Part shown: piece by piece, positions 6,570 to 13,618 of the stretch | Position numbering within the stretch: position 1 is the stretch's first letter | How the letters are laid out: each line of letters begins with the position of its first letter | DNA from: Paramuribaculum sp. | GTDB lineage: Bacteria; Bacteroidota; Bacteroidia; Bacteroidales; Muribaculaceae | Reading direction: 5' to 3' | DNA: 14,776 bases | Assembly (NCBI GenBank): GCA_029051965.1 | Contig: JAIDJZ010000376.1 | Span: forward strand, 1 to 14,776 | Notes under the pieces: generated by a model | Told to the model about the DNA's origin: nothing | What the model saw: the letters and a program-made list of their open reading frames with translations, nothing else | Databases searched by the model: none | Program-made: the position numbers and the translations under genes

Positions 6570-9557
6570 TTAACTGTTCAGACGTTCTGAAATCATAAGG
6601 AATATATCCTCATCGTCGTCAGGATAGTTGGCCTTCAGACTCTTCAGATACTCATTGGCTTCGAAGACCTTGTTCTGGGCGCGAAGTGCGTCGGAAAGAA
6701 CGATGAACGCACGCGCGAGCCAGTAGTTGTGGGGCGTGCCGGCATTGATCAGCGCGTCGGCTGTCTTGCGTGCGGCCTCGGTGTCGCCATGCTGAAGCTG
6801 GGACTGAGCCAGATATACGGCACTCTTTGCCCCGTAGACATCGCTCGGTGTTTCGGCCAGATCGTTCCAGATCTCATAGGCTTCGGCGTGTCTTCCCTTC
6901 GCATCAAGAGCCTCAGCGCGGCTGAAACGCACCTCTTCGAGGTCGGTAGTGCCGGGAGCGGAGGTTGAGATTATCTTTTCGGAAGTTGCAATCACATCAT
7001 CGTAGCGGCGCAGGTCGAGGCTCGAACGAAGCACACCGGTGCGTGCCTCGTTGAGGATTCGCGGTGAGGATGCTCTGCGTTCAAGTTCGCGATATGTGTT
7101 GAGGGCCACTTCAGCCTTACCCTGATTGAGTTCGTTGTCGGCCTTGAGAAGCAATGCGTCTTCGGCCACATCCGAATCGGGATAATCGGTCAGAATCGTC
7201 GTTATATAGTCGAGAGCCGAGGAGCTGTCGCCTTCGTTTGAAGCGGATTCGGCGAGATAGTACATTGCCTGCGGACGATATGTTCCCTGGGGATAATCGG
7301 AAATATAGTCTGTCATCTTGCCGATGCGCTGGGTGTCGATATATTCCATTTCGGCAGCCTGGAATGCCGCTTCATCCAGGGTCGACGGGTCGATCTGAGG
7401 CGCATTCGGCACTGAAGTCACGAACTCTGCGAAATCGGCCAGATTTCCGTCGGCGGCATAGATCTGACGGAGATCGTCGATCGCCGTGTGTGCCTCTTCG
7501 CTCGTCGGGAAGTTTCTGACGACCTCCTTATAGGCCGCGATGGCTTCGCTGCGGTTGCCTGCGTTGAGATATGTGACCGCAAGCTGCAGCGCCGCGTTTC
7601 GTCCCTGTGAAGAACTCGGATAGGCCTTTGCCAGAGAGCTGTATGTCTGGATTGCATCGGCGGTCTGATCCATTGCCACAAATGCCTGAGCCTGTTCGAG
7701 CATTGCCGCAGGGACAAGCGGAGAGTTGGGGAAGCGGGTCATCATGTTGTCCATCGCGTCGATAAGACCGACATTATCCCCCTGACGGCCCTTCATCAGC
7801 GCCGCACGGTAGAGAGCATAGTCGCCGGACTCGGGATTTGCCTCATAGGCCTGTGTGTAGACTGTGGCAGCCTCGCCCGGACGCTTTTTATAGTAGAGAC
7901 AGTCAGCCAGACGGTTGAGAGCGTCGGCTTTCATTTTCTTTGTGGCACCCGAGGCGTCGGCAACCCTTCGGAAATCCTTGACCGCATCGTCCCAGCGGCT
8001 CTGACGGAAACGGGTGTAACCGAGGTTATAGTATGCGAGCGGACGATTGACGTCATCTGCCGGTGCGAGCTGGAGATAGTCGAGATAGCTTTCGGCCGCT
8101 TCATCGAGCTGTCCGGCATCAAGACATGCATTCCCGAGCCAGAGCAGACTCTGACTGCGCAACGAGTTGTCGCCGTTCTTGATATCGGCAGCCCGGTTCA
8201 GATAGTCGATGGCCTGGGAGATACGTCCCGACTGATAGTCGCGGGTCCCCATCATGAACAGCACCCGCTGTTTGGCCGCCAACATGCGTGCCGAAGGCGA
8301 CAGAGTCGAATCGATGATCCTCAGGGCGCTTTCATAGTCGTTGTCGCTCATATAGCCTGTCACCAGGTTCTGACGGATGTCGTCGGCATAGCGCGACCGC
8401 GGATATTTCTTCAGAAATTCCTCCATCATGCTGACCGACTTTCCGAATGGCACACGTCCGCCGTCGACACGCGCGACAATATAATTATAGAAAGCCTCCT
8501 CGGCGACACGGTCATCGTAGTTGTCGCGGCAGGCTTTTTCAAAAGCCATCAGAGCACCGTCGCGGTTGCCGGTCATGACATAGCAGCGGCCCAGGTAGAG
8601 GTATGCGCTCTGCCCCATAGCGTCGGGCATATCGGTTGCCTGACGGAGCATTTCGGCTGCCGTTTCATATTTTTTCTCTTTGAAGTCGCTGATGCCGAGA
8701 ATATAGCATGCGCTCGGCCGCACGTCGGCCGATTCGCTGACATAGGCCCTCAGATAGGAGAGTGCCCCCTGCTCGTCGCCCATATTATAAAGCGATTCTC
8801 CGGCAACACGGTTCATCTCGGGACGGAACTGGGCCACACAGTCGGGACTGTCAAGCACCTTTTTCGCAAGTTTCAGAGCCTGAGCATAGTCTTTGTCGAC
8901 AAAACAGATCTGGCTGATGTAGTAATCGGCTGCGGTTCCGGGATCACGCGAGGTGTCGACCTTCCGGAAATAGGCCATTGCCTTGTCATAGTTGCCTGAC
9001 AGATACGACAGATAGGCGAGATAGAACGTAGCGGCGTTGCCATACTCCCGCGAGGCAGTCAGATCCTCGAAGATCGAACGCGCATGGTCGTTGTCGCTCA
9101 GAAGCATCAGCGAATAGGCTTTGCGGTAGAGCATCTCTTCCCGGCGGTCATCCGCCAGCGATTCGGGGCTTACCTTCTGATAGGCCTCGAGAGCTTCGGC
9201 ATATGATCCGCGCGTGAAGTAGTAGTCGCCGGTCGCGACAACCACATCGCAGTAGCGCGGACTCTGGGGATAACGGCGCATGAAATTCCGGAGAAGGTCA
9301 ATCGCTTCGTCGTCGCCGCAATAGAGCGTCGCCATCGAAATGTAGTAAAGAGCCTCTTCCTGCTGCGCTGTGACCGGATCAAGGTTCCTTACCTGAAGAA
9401 GCTGATCCAGGCATCCCTCATAATTCTTGTCATTATACATGGCGATTCCGCGCGCCATGTAGCCGGCTGCGGAAGCGCTGTTGATCTGTGCGCCCAAAGG
9501 CTGAGCTCCCAGAATAGAAGCCGCCACCATAGCACTTATTACAAATCTTCTTTTCAT
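6570..9557 (-). CDS. large periplasmic tetratricopeptide-repeat protein
   Basis: A 995-residue exported protein made almost wholly of TPR helices. Residues 1-23 are a signal peptide with cleavage near LGAQ, and no lipobox cysteine is present. TPR-type units with the small-residue and aromatic spacing (such as YLGRCYVMTGNRDGALMAF) recur through the whole chain. Several repeats end in (Y/F)Px(S/D)-type turns, for instance RRYPQSP, KKYPRSR, TRFPNSP, KAYPSSS, RNFPTSE and TDYPDSD. Such turns are familiar from the envelope TPR proteins BamD and CpoB (YbgF). This suggests a periplasmic scaffold that binds partner proteins, perhaps the barrel encoded 20 bases downstream. It is the first gene of the unit after the divergent promoter region. 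No enzymatic domain is visible, and the specific role is unknown. Confidence 0.9.
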   Translation of the reverse strand: MKRRFVISAMVAASILGAQPLGAQINSASAAGYMARGIAMYNDKNYEGCLDQLLQVRNLDPVTAQQEEALYYISMATLYCGDDEAIDLLRNFMRRYPQSPRYCDVVVATGDYYFTRGSYAEALEAYQKVSPESLADDRREEMLYRKAYSLMLLSDNDHARSIFEDLTASREYGNAATFYLAYLSYLSGNYDKAMAYFRKVDTSRDPGTAADYYISQICFVDKDYAQALKLAKKVLDSPDCVAQFRPEMNRVAGESLYNMGDEQGALSYLRAYVSESADVRPSACYILGISDFKEKKYETAAEMLRQATDMPDAMGQSAYLYLGRCYVMTGNRDGALMAFEKACRDNYDDRVAEEAFYNYIVARVDGGRVPFGKSVSMMEEFLKKYPRSRYADDIRQNLVTGYMSDNDYESALRIIDSTLSPSARMLAAKQRVLFMMGTRDYQSGRISQAIDYLNRAADIKNGDNSLRSQSLLWLGNACLDAGQLDEAAESYLDYLQLAPADDVNRPLAYYNLGYTRFRQSRWDDAVKDFRRVADASGATKKMKADALNRLADCLYYKKRPGEAATVYTQAYEANPESGDYALYRAALMKGRQGDNVGLIDAMDNMMTRFPNSPLVPAAMLEQAQAFVAMDQTADAIQTYSSLAKAYPSSSQGRNAALQLAVTYLNAGNRSEAIAAYKEVVRNFPTSEEAHTAIDDLRQIYAADGNLADFAEFVTSVPNAPQIDPSTLDEAAFQAAEMEYIDTQRIGKMTDYISDYPQGTYRPQAMYYLAESASNEGDSSSALDYITTILTDYPDSDVAEDALLLKADNELNQGKAEVALNTYRELERRASSPRILNEARTGVLRSSLDLRRYDDVIATSEKIISTSAPGTTDLEEVRFSRAEALDAKGRHAEAYEIWNDLAETPSDVYGAKSAVYLAQSQLQHGDTEAARKTADALINAGTPHNYWLARAFIVLSDALRAQNKVFEANEYLKSLKANYPDDDEDIFLMISERLNS

Positions 9558-9676
9558 CGTGTGATCCAGGAATGAATACTTACTTTTCAGACTCCGGAAG
9601 GGGTACCGTCACATCCCGAGGGACACCGATGGAAGCTCATCCTGTCTGACTGACTCGCTCCCGCCGGAATCTGCTA

Positions 9677-9709
9677 CAAATTTAAGCAGAATTATATTCC
9701 CGAACGCAA
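9677..9709 (-). promoter_or_regulatory. Bacteroidota-type promoter for the eight-gene minus-strand unit
   Basis: On the minus strand, 9684-9677 reads TAAATTTG, an exact match to the Bacteroidota -7 element TAnnTTTG. A TTG (9709-9707) stands 22 bases upstream, a little farther than the usual -33 spacing of 19-21. Initiation would fall near 9670, giving a leader of about 110 bases before the TPR protein ATG at 9557. Confidence 0.5.
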
Positions 9710-9820
9710 TAACATGCCGGTTTTTTTCACGCATGCGCTCCTTTTTCTCCCAGCGTTCCCATCAACACCTTACTGACAGCGAAAAGAGCAGGCTCCGACA
9801 TCAAATAAATAACTAAAAAA

Positions 9821-9851
9821 TTCCATAATTCACCCATAACCCCTAACTTTG
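9821..9851 (+). promoter_or_regulatory. Bacteroidota-type promoter for the lipoprotein-rex unit
   Basis: TAACTTTG at 9844-9851 matches the TAnnTTTG -7 element exactly. TTC at 9821-9823, one base off the TTG -33 element, precedes it by 20 bases, a normal spacing. Initiation near 9858 would give a leader of about 65 bases before the ATG at 9924. The upstream stretch is A-rich, which often helps such promoters. Confidence 0.55.
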
Positions 9852-9913
9852 CAGTAAGGCTTCGGATTGTCCGGAACAGTCGTCCGTCCGGGCCTTTCAA
9901 ACTATCCAATTCA

Positions 9914-9923
9914 CAATCGATTG
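9914..9923. promoter_or_regulatory. perfect palindrome touching the lipoprotein start codon
   Basis: CAATCGATTG is a perfect 10-base palindrome ending at the base before the ATG. It is flanked by TTCA on the left and TGAA on the right, offset by one base. The overlapping TTCACAA (9910-9916) equals one half of the general Rex operator pattern, but the other half is absent. It could be an operator or chance. Confidence 0.25.
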
Positions 9924-11969
9924 ATGAACATTCAGAATCTGACATATCTCCGCTGGCCGCTGGCCGCCATTCTGGCCGCCGTCATTGTTGCCTGCGCAAG
10001 CATGGGGCGTCCCGAGGGAGGCCCTATCGACGAAGATCCGCCGGTCTTTGTCAAAAGCAATCCGTCGCCGGGACAGCTCAATGTCTCCTCCGACCGCATC
10101 ATAATCGAATTCAACGAAAACATCCAGGTCGACGATCCGCTGAACAAAGTTGTCATTTCGCCCGCCCAGAAAACGCCCGCAAAAGTGACCGGTGTCGGCC
10201 ACCGTGTGACGGTGATGCTTCAGGATTCCCTGCGCGAAAACACAACCTATACGCTCGACTTCACCGACGCGATCAAAGACCTCAATGAAGGCAACCAGCT
10301 CGACGGTTTTGCCCTCGACTTTTCAACCGGCACGGTCCTCGACTCACTTTCGATCTCCGGCATGGTCTTCGCGGCCGAGAATCTCGAGCCGGCCCAGTCG
10401 ATGCTTGTCGGCGTCCACTCCAACCTCGCCGACTCGGCTCTGACCACTCTTCCGTTCGACCGCATAACACGCACGAACCAGTTCGGCCAGTTCACCATCC
10501 GCAACCTCAAGCCGGGAGACTACCACATCTTCGCAATCAACGATGTGAACCGCGACAACAAGTGGGACCGATCGGAAGACATAGCCTTCTATCCGGTCAC
10601 AGTCTCGCCAAGCGCGTCGCGCGCACAGGTCAGCGACACCCTCAAGACTGCCGACGGCTCGGCGGATTCGATCGTCATGCGCGAAATAACCGTTTTCGCT
10701 CCCAACGACATCCTTCTGACATGGTTCAACGAGAACTACAAATCGCAGTATATGAGCAAAAACGAACGTCGACAGCGCCACATCCTGAATTTCGAGATGG
10801 GCGCTCCGTCCGACACACTCCCCTCACTGCGTTTCGTGGGCGGTCCGTTCGACGGAGAGGATTTCACACTCCGCGCTGTTCTCGAGGCTTCGGCGACACG
10901 CGACACCCTGAGCTACTGGATAGCCGACTCCGCCGTCATTGCTATGGACTCGCTTTTTGTCGCCGCCACCTACCTGCGGACCGACACCCTCGACCAGCTC
11001 TCCTGGACCACCGACACGCTCAACTTCTCTCTCCGTCCGACGAAAAAGAAAGAAGAAAAGAAGAAAAAAGAGGAGAAAAAAGAAGAAGGAGCCGACTCGG
11101 CAGAAGTAGCTCCGAAAATCGAGCTGCTCAGCATAAAGTCGTCCGTCAACTCCCAGGCTGAAGTCTACTCTCCGATAACACTCGAAGCCAACGAACCGAT
11201 CCGGTCCGTCAGTCCCGATGCATTCCATCTGGCGATAAAAGAGGGTAAAGACACCGTCTGGACCGACATCACCCCTCCGGAGTTTGCTCCGGCAGGCCCA
11301 TATGATCCCCGACGCCTCAAGGCGACCTACAAGTGGAAACCGGGTGCACGCTACCGGCTCACTGTCGACACCCTCTCGATCGTCGGAATCTATGACCACC
11401 ACATCGGCAATCTCGACTTCGAATTCTCGGTCCGCCCGATCGAAGAATACGGCAACATTACGTTCAACATCACTGGCCTCGACACGATTCCGGCTTTCGC
11501 GCAGCTGCTCAACTCACAGGATGCAGCCGCCTACACCGTCCCTGTTGTCAGCGGCAAAGCCGATTTTGTCCATATTCTTCCGGCCACCTACTACGCCCGT
11601 CTGGTCATTGACCGGAACAACAACCGCAAATGGGATACAGGCTCCGTCGCCGACTCAACACAGCCGGAGGATGTTTTCTATTATCCTAAGAAGATCAATC
11701 TGAAAAAAAACTGGGACATCTCGCAAAGCTGGAATCTTTATGAGACACCGGTCGATCTGCAAAAGCCAAACGACATAAAGAAAAACAAGCCTAAATCGAA
11801 GAAAGGCGAGTCCGACAGAAGAGACGAAGAGGATGAAGACCAGTACTACGACGAGTTCGGAAATCCGGCCGTCGATCCCGACGACCCCTTCGGAAAAAGG
11901 AAGAAAAGCAACTATAACCGCACGACGAACTCCAACGTCTCACGCAACGGACTCGGATCACTGAGATAA
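9924..11969 (+). CDS. SbsA-type Ig-domain lipoprotein
   Basis: An envelope lipoprotein of unknown role. I start it at 9924 because this ATG directly precedes a lipoprotein signal: a hydrophobic core then IVAC with C24 as the lipidated residue. The longer frame from 9867 would bury this signal and lies almost on the promoter. The 681-residue product continues with a Big_5 (SbsA-type) Ig domain at about 39-136. A carboxypeptidase-regulatory-like fold with the loop D207-x-N209-x-D211-x-KWD follows. A linker made only of Lys and Glu lies at 374-388. A second half follows, ending with a matching loop at D563-x-N565-x-N567-x-KWD. The tail after 615 is charged and probably disordered. Homologues with a K/E linker are, to my memory, common in Bacteroidales. 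It is first in a unit with rex 41 bases downstream. Confidence 0.87.
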   Translation: MNIQNLTYLRWPLAAILAAVIVACASMGRPEGGPIDEDPPVFVKSNPSPGQLNVSSDRIIIEFNENIQVDDPLNKVVISPAQKTPAKVTGVGHRVTVMLQDSLRENTTYTLDFTDAIKDLNEGNQLDGFALDFSTGTVLDSLSISGMVFAAENLEPAQSMLVGVHSNLADSALTTLPFDRITRTNQFGQFTIRNLKPGDYHIFAINDVNRDNKWDRSEDIAFYPVTVSPSASRAQVSDTLKTADGSADSIVMREITVFAPNDILLTWFNENYKSQYMSKNERRQRHILNFEMGAPSDTLPSLRFVGGPFDGEDFTLRAVLEASATRDTLSYWIADSAVIAMDSLFVAATYLRTDTLDQLSWTTDTLNFSLRPTKKKEEKKKKEEKKEEGADSAEVAPKIELLSIKSSVNSQAEVYSPITLEANEPIRSVSPDAFHLAIKEGKDTVWTDITPPEFAPAGPYDPRRLKATYKWKPGARYRLTVDTLSIVGIYDHHIGNLDFEFSVRPIEEYGNITFNITGLDTIPAFAQLLNSQDAAAYTVPVVSGKADFVHILPATYYARLVIDRNNNRKWDTGSVADSTQPEDVFYYPKKINLKKNWDISQSWNLYETPVDLQKPNDIKKNKPKSKKGESDRRDEEDEDQYYDEFGNPAVDPDDPFGKRKKSNYNRTTNSNVSRNGLGSLR

Positions 11970-12010
11970 CCTCCCCCCCCACACAACAGCAGAAAAGAAA
12001 AATACCACTG

Positions 12011-12691
12011 ATGACTACTGAAACCAACCCGGCCCCGAAAAGCGATGCCGAAACAGCCAGAGCCCTCCCCTCGGGTCCGACCCTGAGGCGTCTCCCCTGG
12101 TATCTGGCGTGCGTCAGCCTCTTGCGGTCGAAAGGAATAAAGAATGTCTCCTCGACCGCAATAGCCCGCGAAATCAATGTCGATCCCTCTCAGACAGCCA
12201 AAGACCTGTCTGTGCTGAGGCTCAAGGGGAAAACCCGAATCGGCTATGACGTCATAGCCCTCGAATCGGCCATCAAGGACTTCCTCGGATTCACATCTTC
12301 GCATGTTGCCGTGATCATGGGCGTCGGATCGCTCGGAGCCGCACTCCTTGCCGACCGCGGCCTCCATCGGTTCGGCCTTGACATTGTCGCGGGATTCGAC
12401 GTCGACCCGTCGATCATCGGAAACACAATCAAAGGCGTCCCCGTCTTCCCGACTTCCGAACTCGCCGAAAGGCGCAAGGCCTATGACGCTGAAATCGGGA
12501 TCATTGCCGTACCGGTCGAGCAGGCCCAGGAAGCTGCCGACCTGCTTGTCGAATCGGGAATCAAGGCTCTCTGGAACTTCACTCCGTTCCGGATCAGAGT
12601 CAAGCCCGGAATCGTGATCGAAAACACTTCAATCTACGCCGACCTCGCCCTCATCTACAGCCGGCTTTCGTCAAACGCATCCAAAAAATGA
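12011..12691 (+). CDS. rex: redox-sensing transcriptional repressor Rex
   Basis: Rex binds operators in front of fermentation and respiration genes when NAD+ is high and lets go when NADH rises. The 226-residue protein has an N-terminal winged helix (about 24-85, with VSSTAIAREINVDPSQTAKD and the wing KGKTRIGYD). A Rossmann fold follows with GVGSLG at 104-109 and GFDVD at 128-132. The Rex hallmarks IGIIAVP (162-168) and WNFTP (188-192) come next, then the C-terminal swapped helix. The first 22 residues are a polar extension that may be disordered. It follows the lipoprotein gene by 41 bases, including an eight-cytosine run, and its stop overlaps the next gene by 4 bases (ATGA). Rex commonly controls its own operon. 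Only half of a possible operator is seen upstream of the lipoprotein gene. Confidence 0.95.
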   Translation: MTTETNPAPKSDAETARALPSGPTLRRLPWYLACVSLLRSKGIKNVSSTAIAREINVDPSQTAKDLSVLRLKGKTRIGYDVIALESAIKDFLGFTSSHVAVIMGVGSLGAALLADRGLHRFGLDIVAGFDVDPSIIGNTIKGVPVFPTSELAERRKAYDAEIGIIAVPVEQAQEAADLLVESGIKALWNFTPFRIRVKPGIVIENTSIYADLALIYSRLSSNASKK

Positions 12692-13221
12692 AAATAATAA
12701 CCGTCAATTCCGCCGCCGACAGTTTCGGCCTTATCGCTGATTCGGCCATCAACCTCCCCGGCCGCCCGGTTTTCCTTCCCGACATTCCGGAAGTTCCGGC
12801 ATGGAACGCAACGTTCTATCTGGCCGTCAGAATCTCTCGCCTCGGCAAAACGATCAGGGAAAAATTCGCTCCGCGCTATTTCGACCGCCTTTCGCTTGCC
12901 ATGCGCCTCCTGCCCGTCGATGCCGAAGGAAAGGCGATCGACGCGATCGCGGCAGTTTCAGACTTTGCCCTGACTCTCGGAGAATGGACCGATATTCCGG
13001 AGGGAAACTTTTCAGTTACGGCCAACGGCCACACTCTGGAAGTCGCCGGAGCCGGTGCACTTATCTGCCGAGCCATCGAACGGCTAAGCCGTATTACGAC
13101 CCTCAAGATCGGCGACATTCTTCTTCTCCCTCTTGACATTCCCGCCGGAGAGGTCTCGATAGGCGACCGCTTCGAGGGATCTGTCGGCGGAGAGCCGCTG
13201 CTCAACTGCCGCATACGATAA
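12688..13221 (+). CDS. compact FAH-fold protein, probably without catalytic activity
   Basis: A 177-residue cytoplasmic protein that resembles a shortened fumarylacetoacetate hydrolase (FAH) family member. Similarity to the family pattern is visible from MKII at the N-terminus, through AVRISRLGKTIREKFAPRYF (46-65) and TTLKIGD (137-143). It ends in IGDRFEG...LL..RIR, where the family has IGDRLEG...LLD.KI(R/K). The residues that matter are gone: the ExE metal pair aligns to T42 and Y44, the third metal Asp to R73, and the TGTP loop to LPLD (147-150). Two segments, near the N-terminal NYxxH loop and the substrate lid, look deleted, against a usual length of about 200-220. No stop or frameshift occurs, so it looks maintained rather than decaying. 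Its ATG overlaps the rex stop by 4 bases, suggesting coupled translation. The alignment is by eye. Confidence 0.72.
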   Translation: MKIITVNSAADSFGLIADSAINLPGRPVFLPDIPEVPAWNATFYLAVRISRLGKTIREKFAPRYFDRLSLAMRLLPVDAEGKAIDAIAAVSDFALTLGEWTDIPEGNFSVTANGHTLEVAGAGALICRAIERLSRITTLKIGDILLLPLDIPAGEVSIGDRFEGSVGGEPLLNCRIR

Positions 13222-13252
13222 AAAAACGCCGGTTCAGCAACCGGCGACGTTT
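13221..13252 (-). terminator. intrinsic terminator at the convergent junction
   Basis: CGCCGGTT (13227-13234) and AACCGGCG (13239-13246) form a perfect 8-base-pair stem with a 4-base loop. On the minus strand it is followed at once by six Ts (13226-13221), a classical intrinsic terminator for the deoC unit. The TGA of the DUF2752 gene (13236-13234) overlaps the loop and top of the stem, and the T-run overlaps the stop codon of the FAH-like gene. In the plus direction only a short T stretch follows (13250-13252), so it is weaker that way. Confidence 0.82.
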
Positions 13253-13608
13253 CTGACAACCATCCATCCCGCAAGCAGTGCGACCAAAGCCATCACAAAC
13301 CCTGTGGAGGTCAGAAAAGCATTGAGGCGGGGATGACGTCTGGCGCGATATTCCGACCAAAGCATAAGCACGATGACCGGAACGACGAGAAGAAGCACAG
13401 CGTTCTGATTCCACGCTCCGCGCAGATCGCCGTGGAGAAGCGCGTGGACGGCCCGCTGCGCGCCGCAGCCGGGACATTTCAGCCCTGTCACCACATAGAA
13501 CGGACACCGCGGAAACAGATTGGCCGCAGGATCAAACAGCCAGTAAACGGCCATTGCGGCAGCCAGACAGGCCGCCACAATGGCCGTTATCTTGATGTTT
13601 CTATTCAT
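13234..13608 (-). CDS. DUF2752 membrane protein
   Basis: A small inner-membrane protein of 124 residues from the DUF2752 family. A first hydrophobic helix lies at about 7-24. The diagnostic family stretch PRCPFYVVTGLKCPGCGAQR occupies 33-52, including the CPGCG cysteine pair, followed by H55 and HGDLRGAWNQN. Two further helices follow at about 70-85 and 102-118. Full length for the family. The function of this family is not established; the conserved cysteines could bind metal or form a redox pair, which is inference. It lies 10 bases after the GYF_2-CD225 gene. DUF2752 genes often neighbour CD225/TM2-type small membrane proteins in Bacteroidota, as recalled. The stop codon sits inside the terminator hairpin. 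Confidence 0.9.
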   Translation of the reverse strand: MNRNIKITAIVAACLAAAMAVYWLFDPAANLFPRCPFYVVTGLKCPGCGAQRAVHALLHGDLRGAWNQNAVLLLVVPVIVLMLWSEYRARRHPRLNAFLTSTGFVMALVALLAGWMVVRNVAGC

Positions 13609-13618
13609 GTTACCGGAC

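Larger units (their letters stand above)
9558..9923. other. divergent intergenic region with two promoters
   Basis: This 366-base stretch separates the two divergent units and is the only long gap in the window. It holds a leftward promoter near 9677-9709 and a rightward one near 9821-9851, leaving predicted leaders of roughly 110 and 65 bases. The centre (about 9780-9835) is AT-rich compared with the genes. A perfect 10-base palindrome, CAATCGATTG, abuts the start codon of the lipoprotein gene. An open frame of 72 codons on the minus strand (9727-9945) overlaps that gene's start and has no protein-like features, so I do not call it. No tRNA or classical riboswitch fold is recognised. Confidence 0.6.

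Noticed and set aside
9867..9923. Longer N-terminus for the Ig lipoprotein from the ATG at 9867
   Set aside because: It would place 19 residues before a normal lipoprotein signal and begin about where transcription is predicted to start.
9727..9945. 72-codon frame in the divergent intergenic region
   Set aside because: It overlaps the rightward promoter and the lipoprotein start, and has no signal peptide or domain pattern; chance is more likely.
11703..11711. A-run followed by C that resembles a -1 frameshift slippery heptamer
   Set aside because: The frame continues with sensible protein to the stop, no stimulatory structure is evident, and lysine-asparagine codons explain it.
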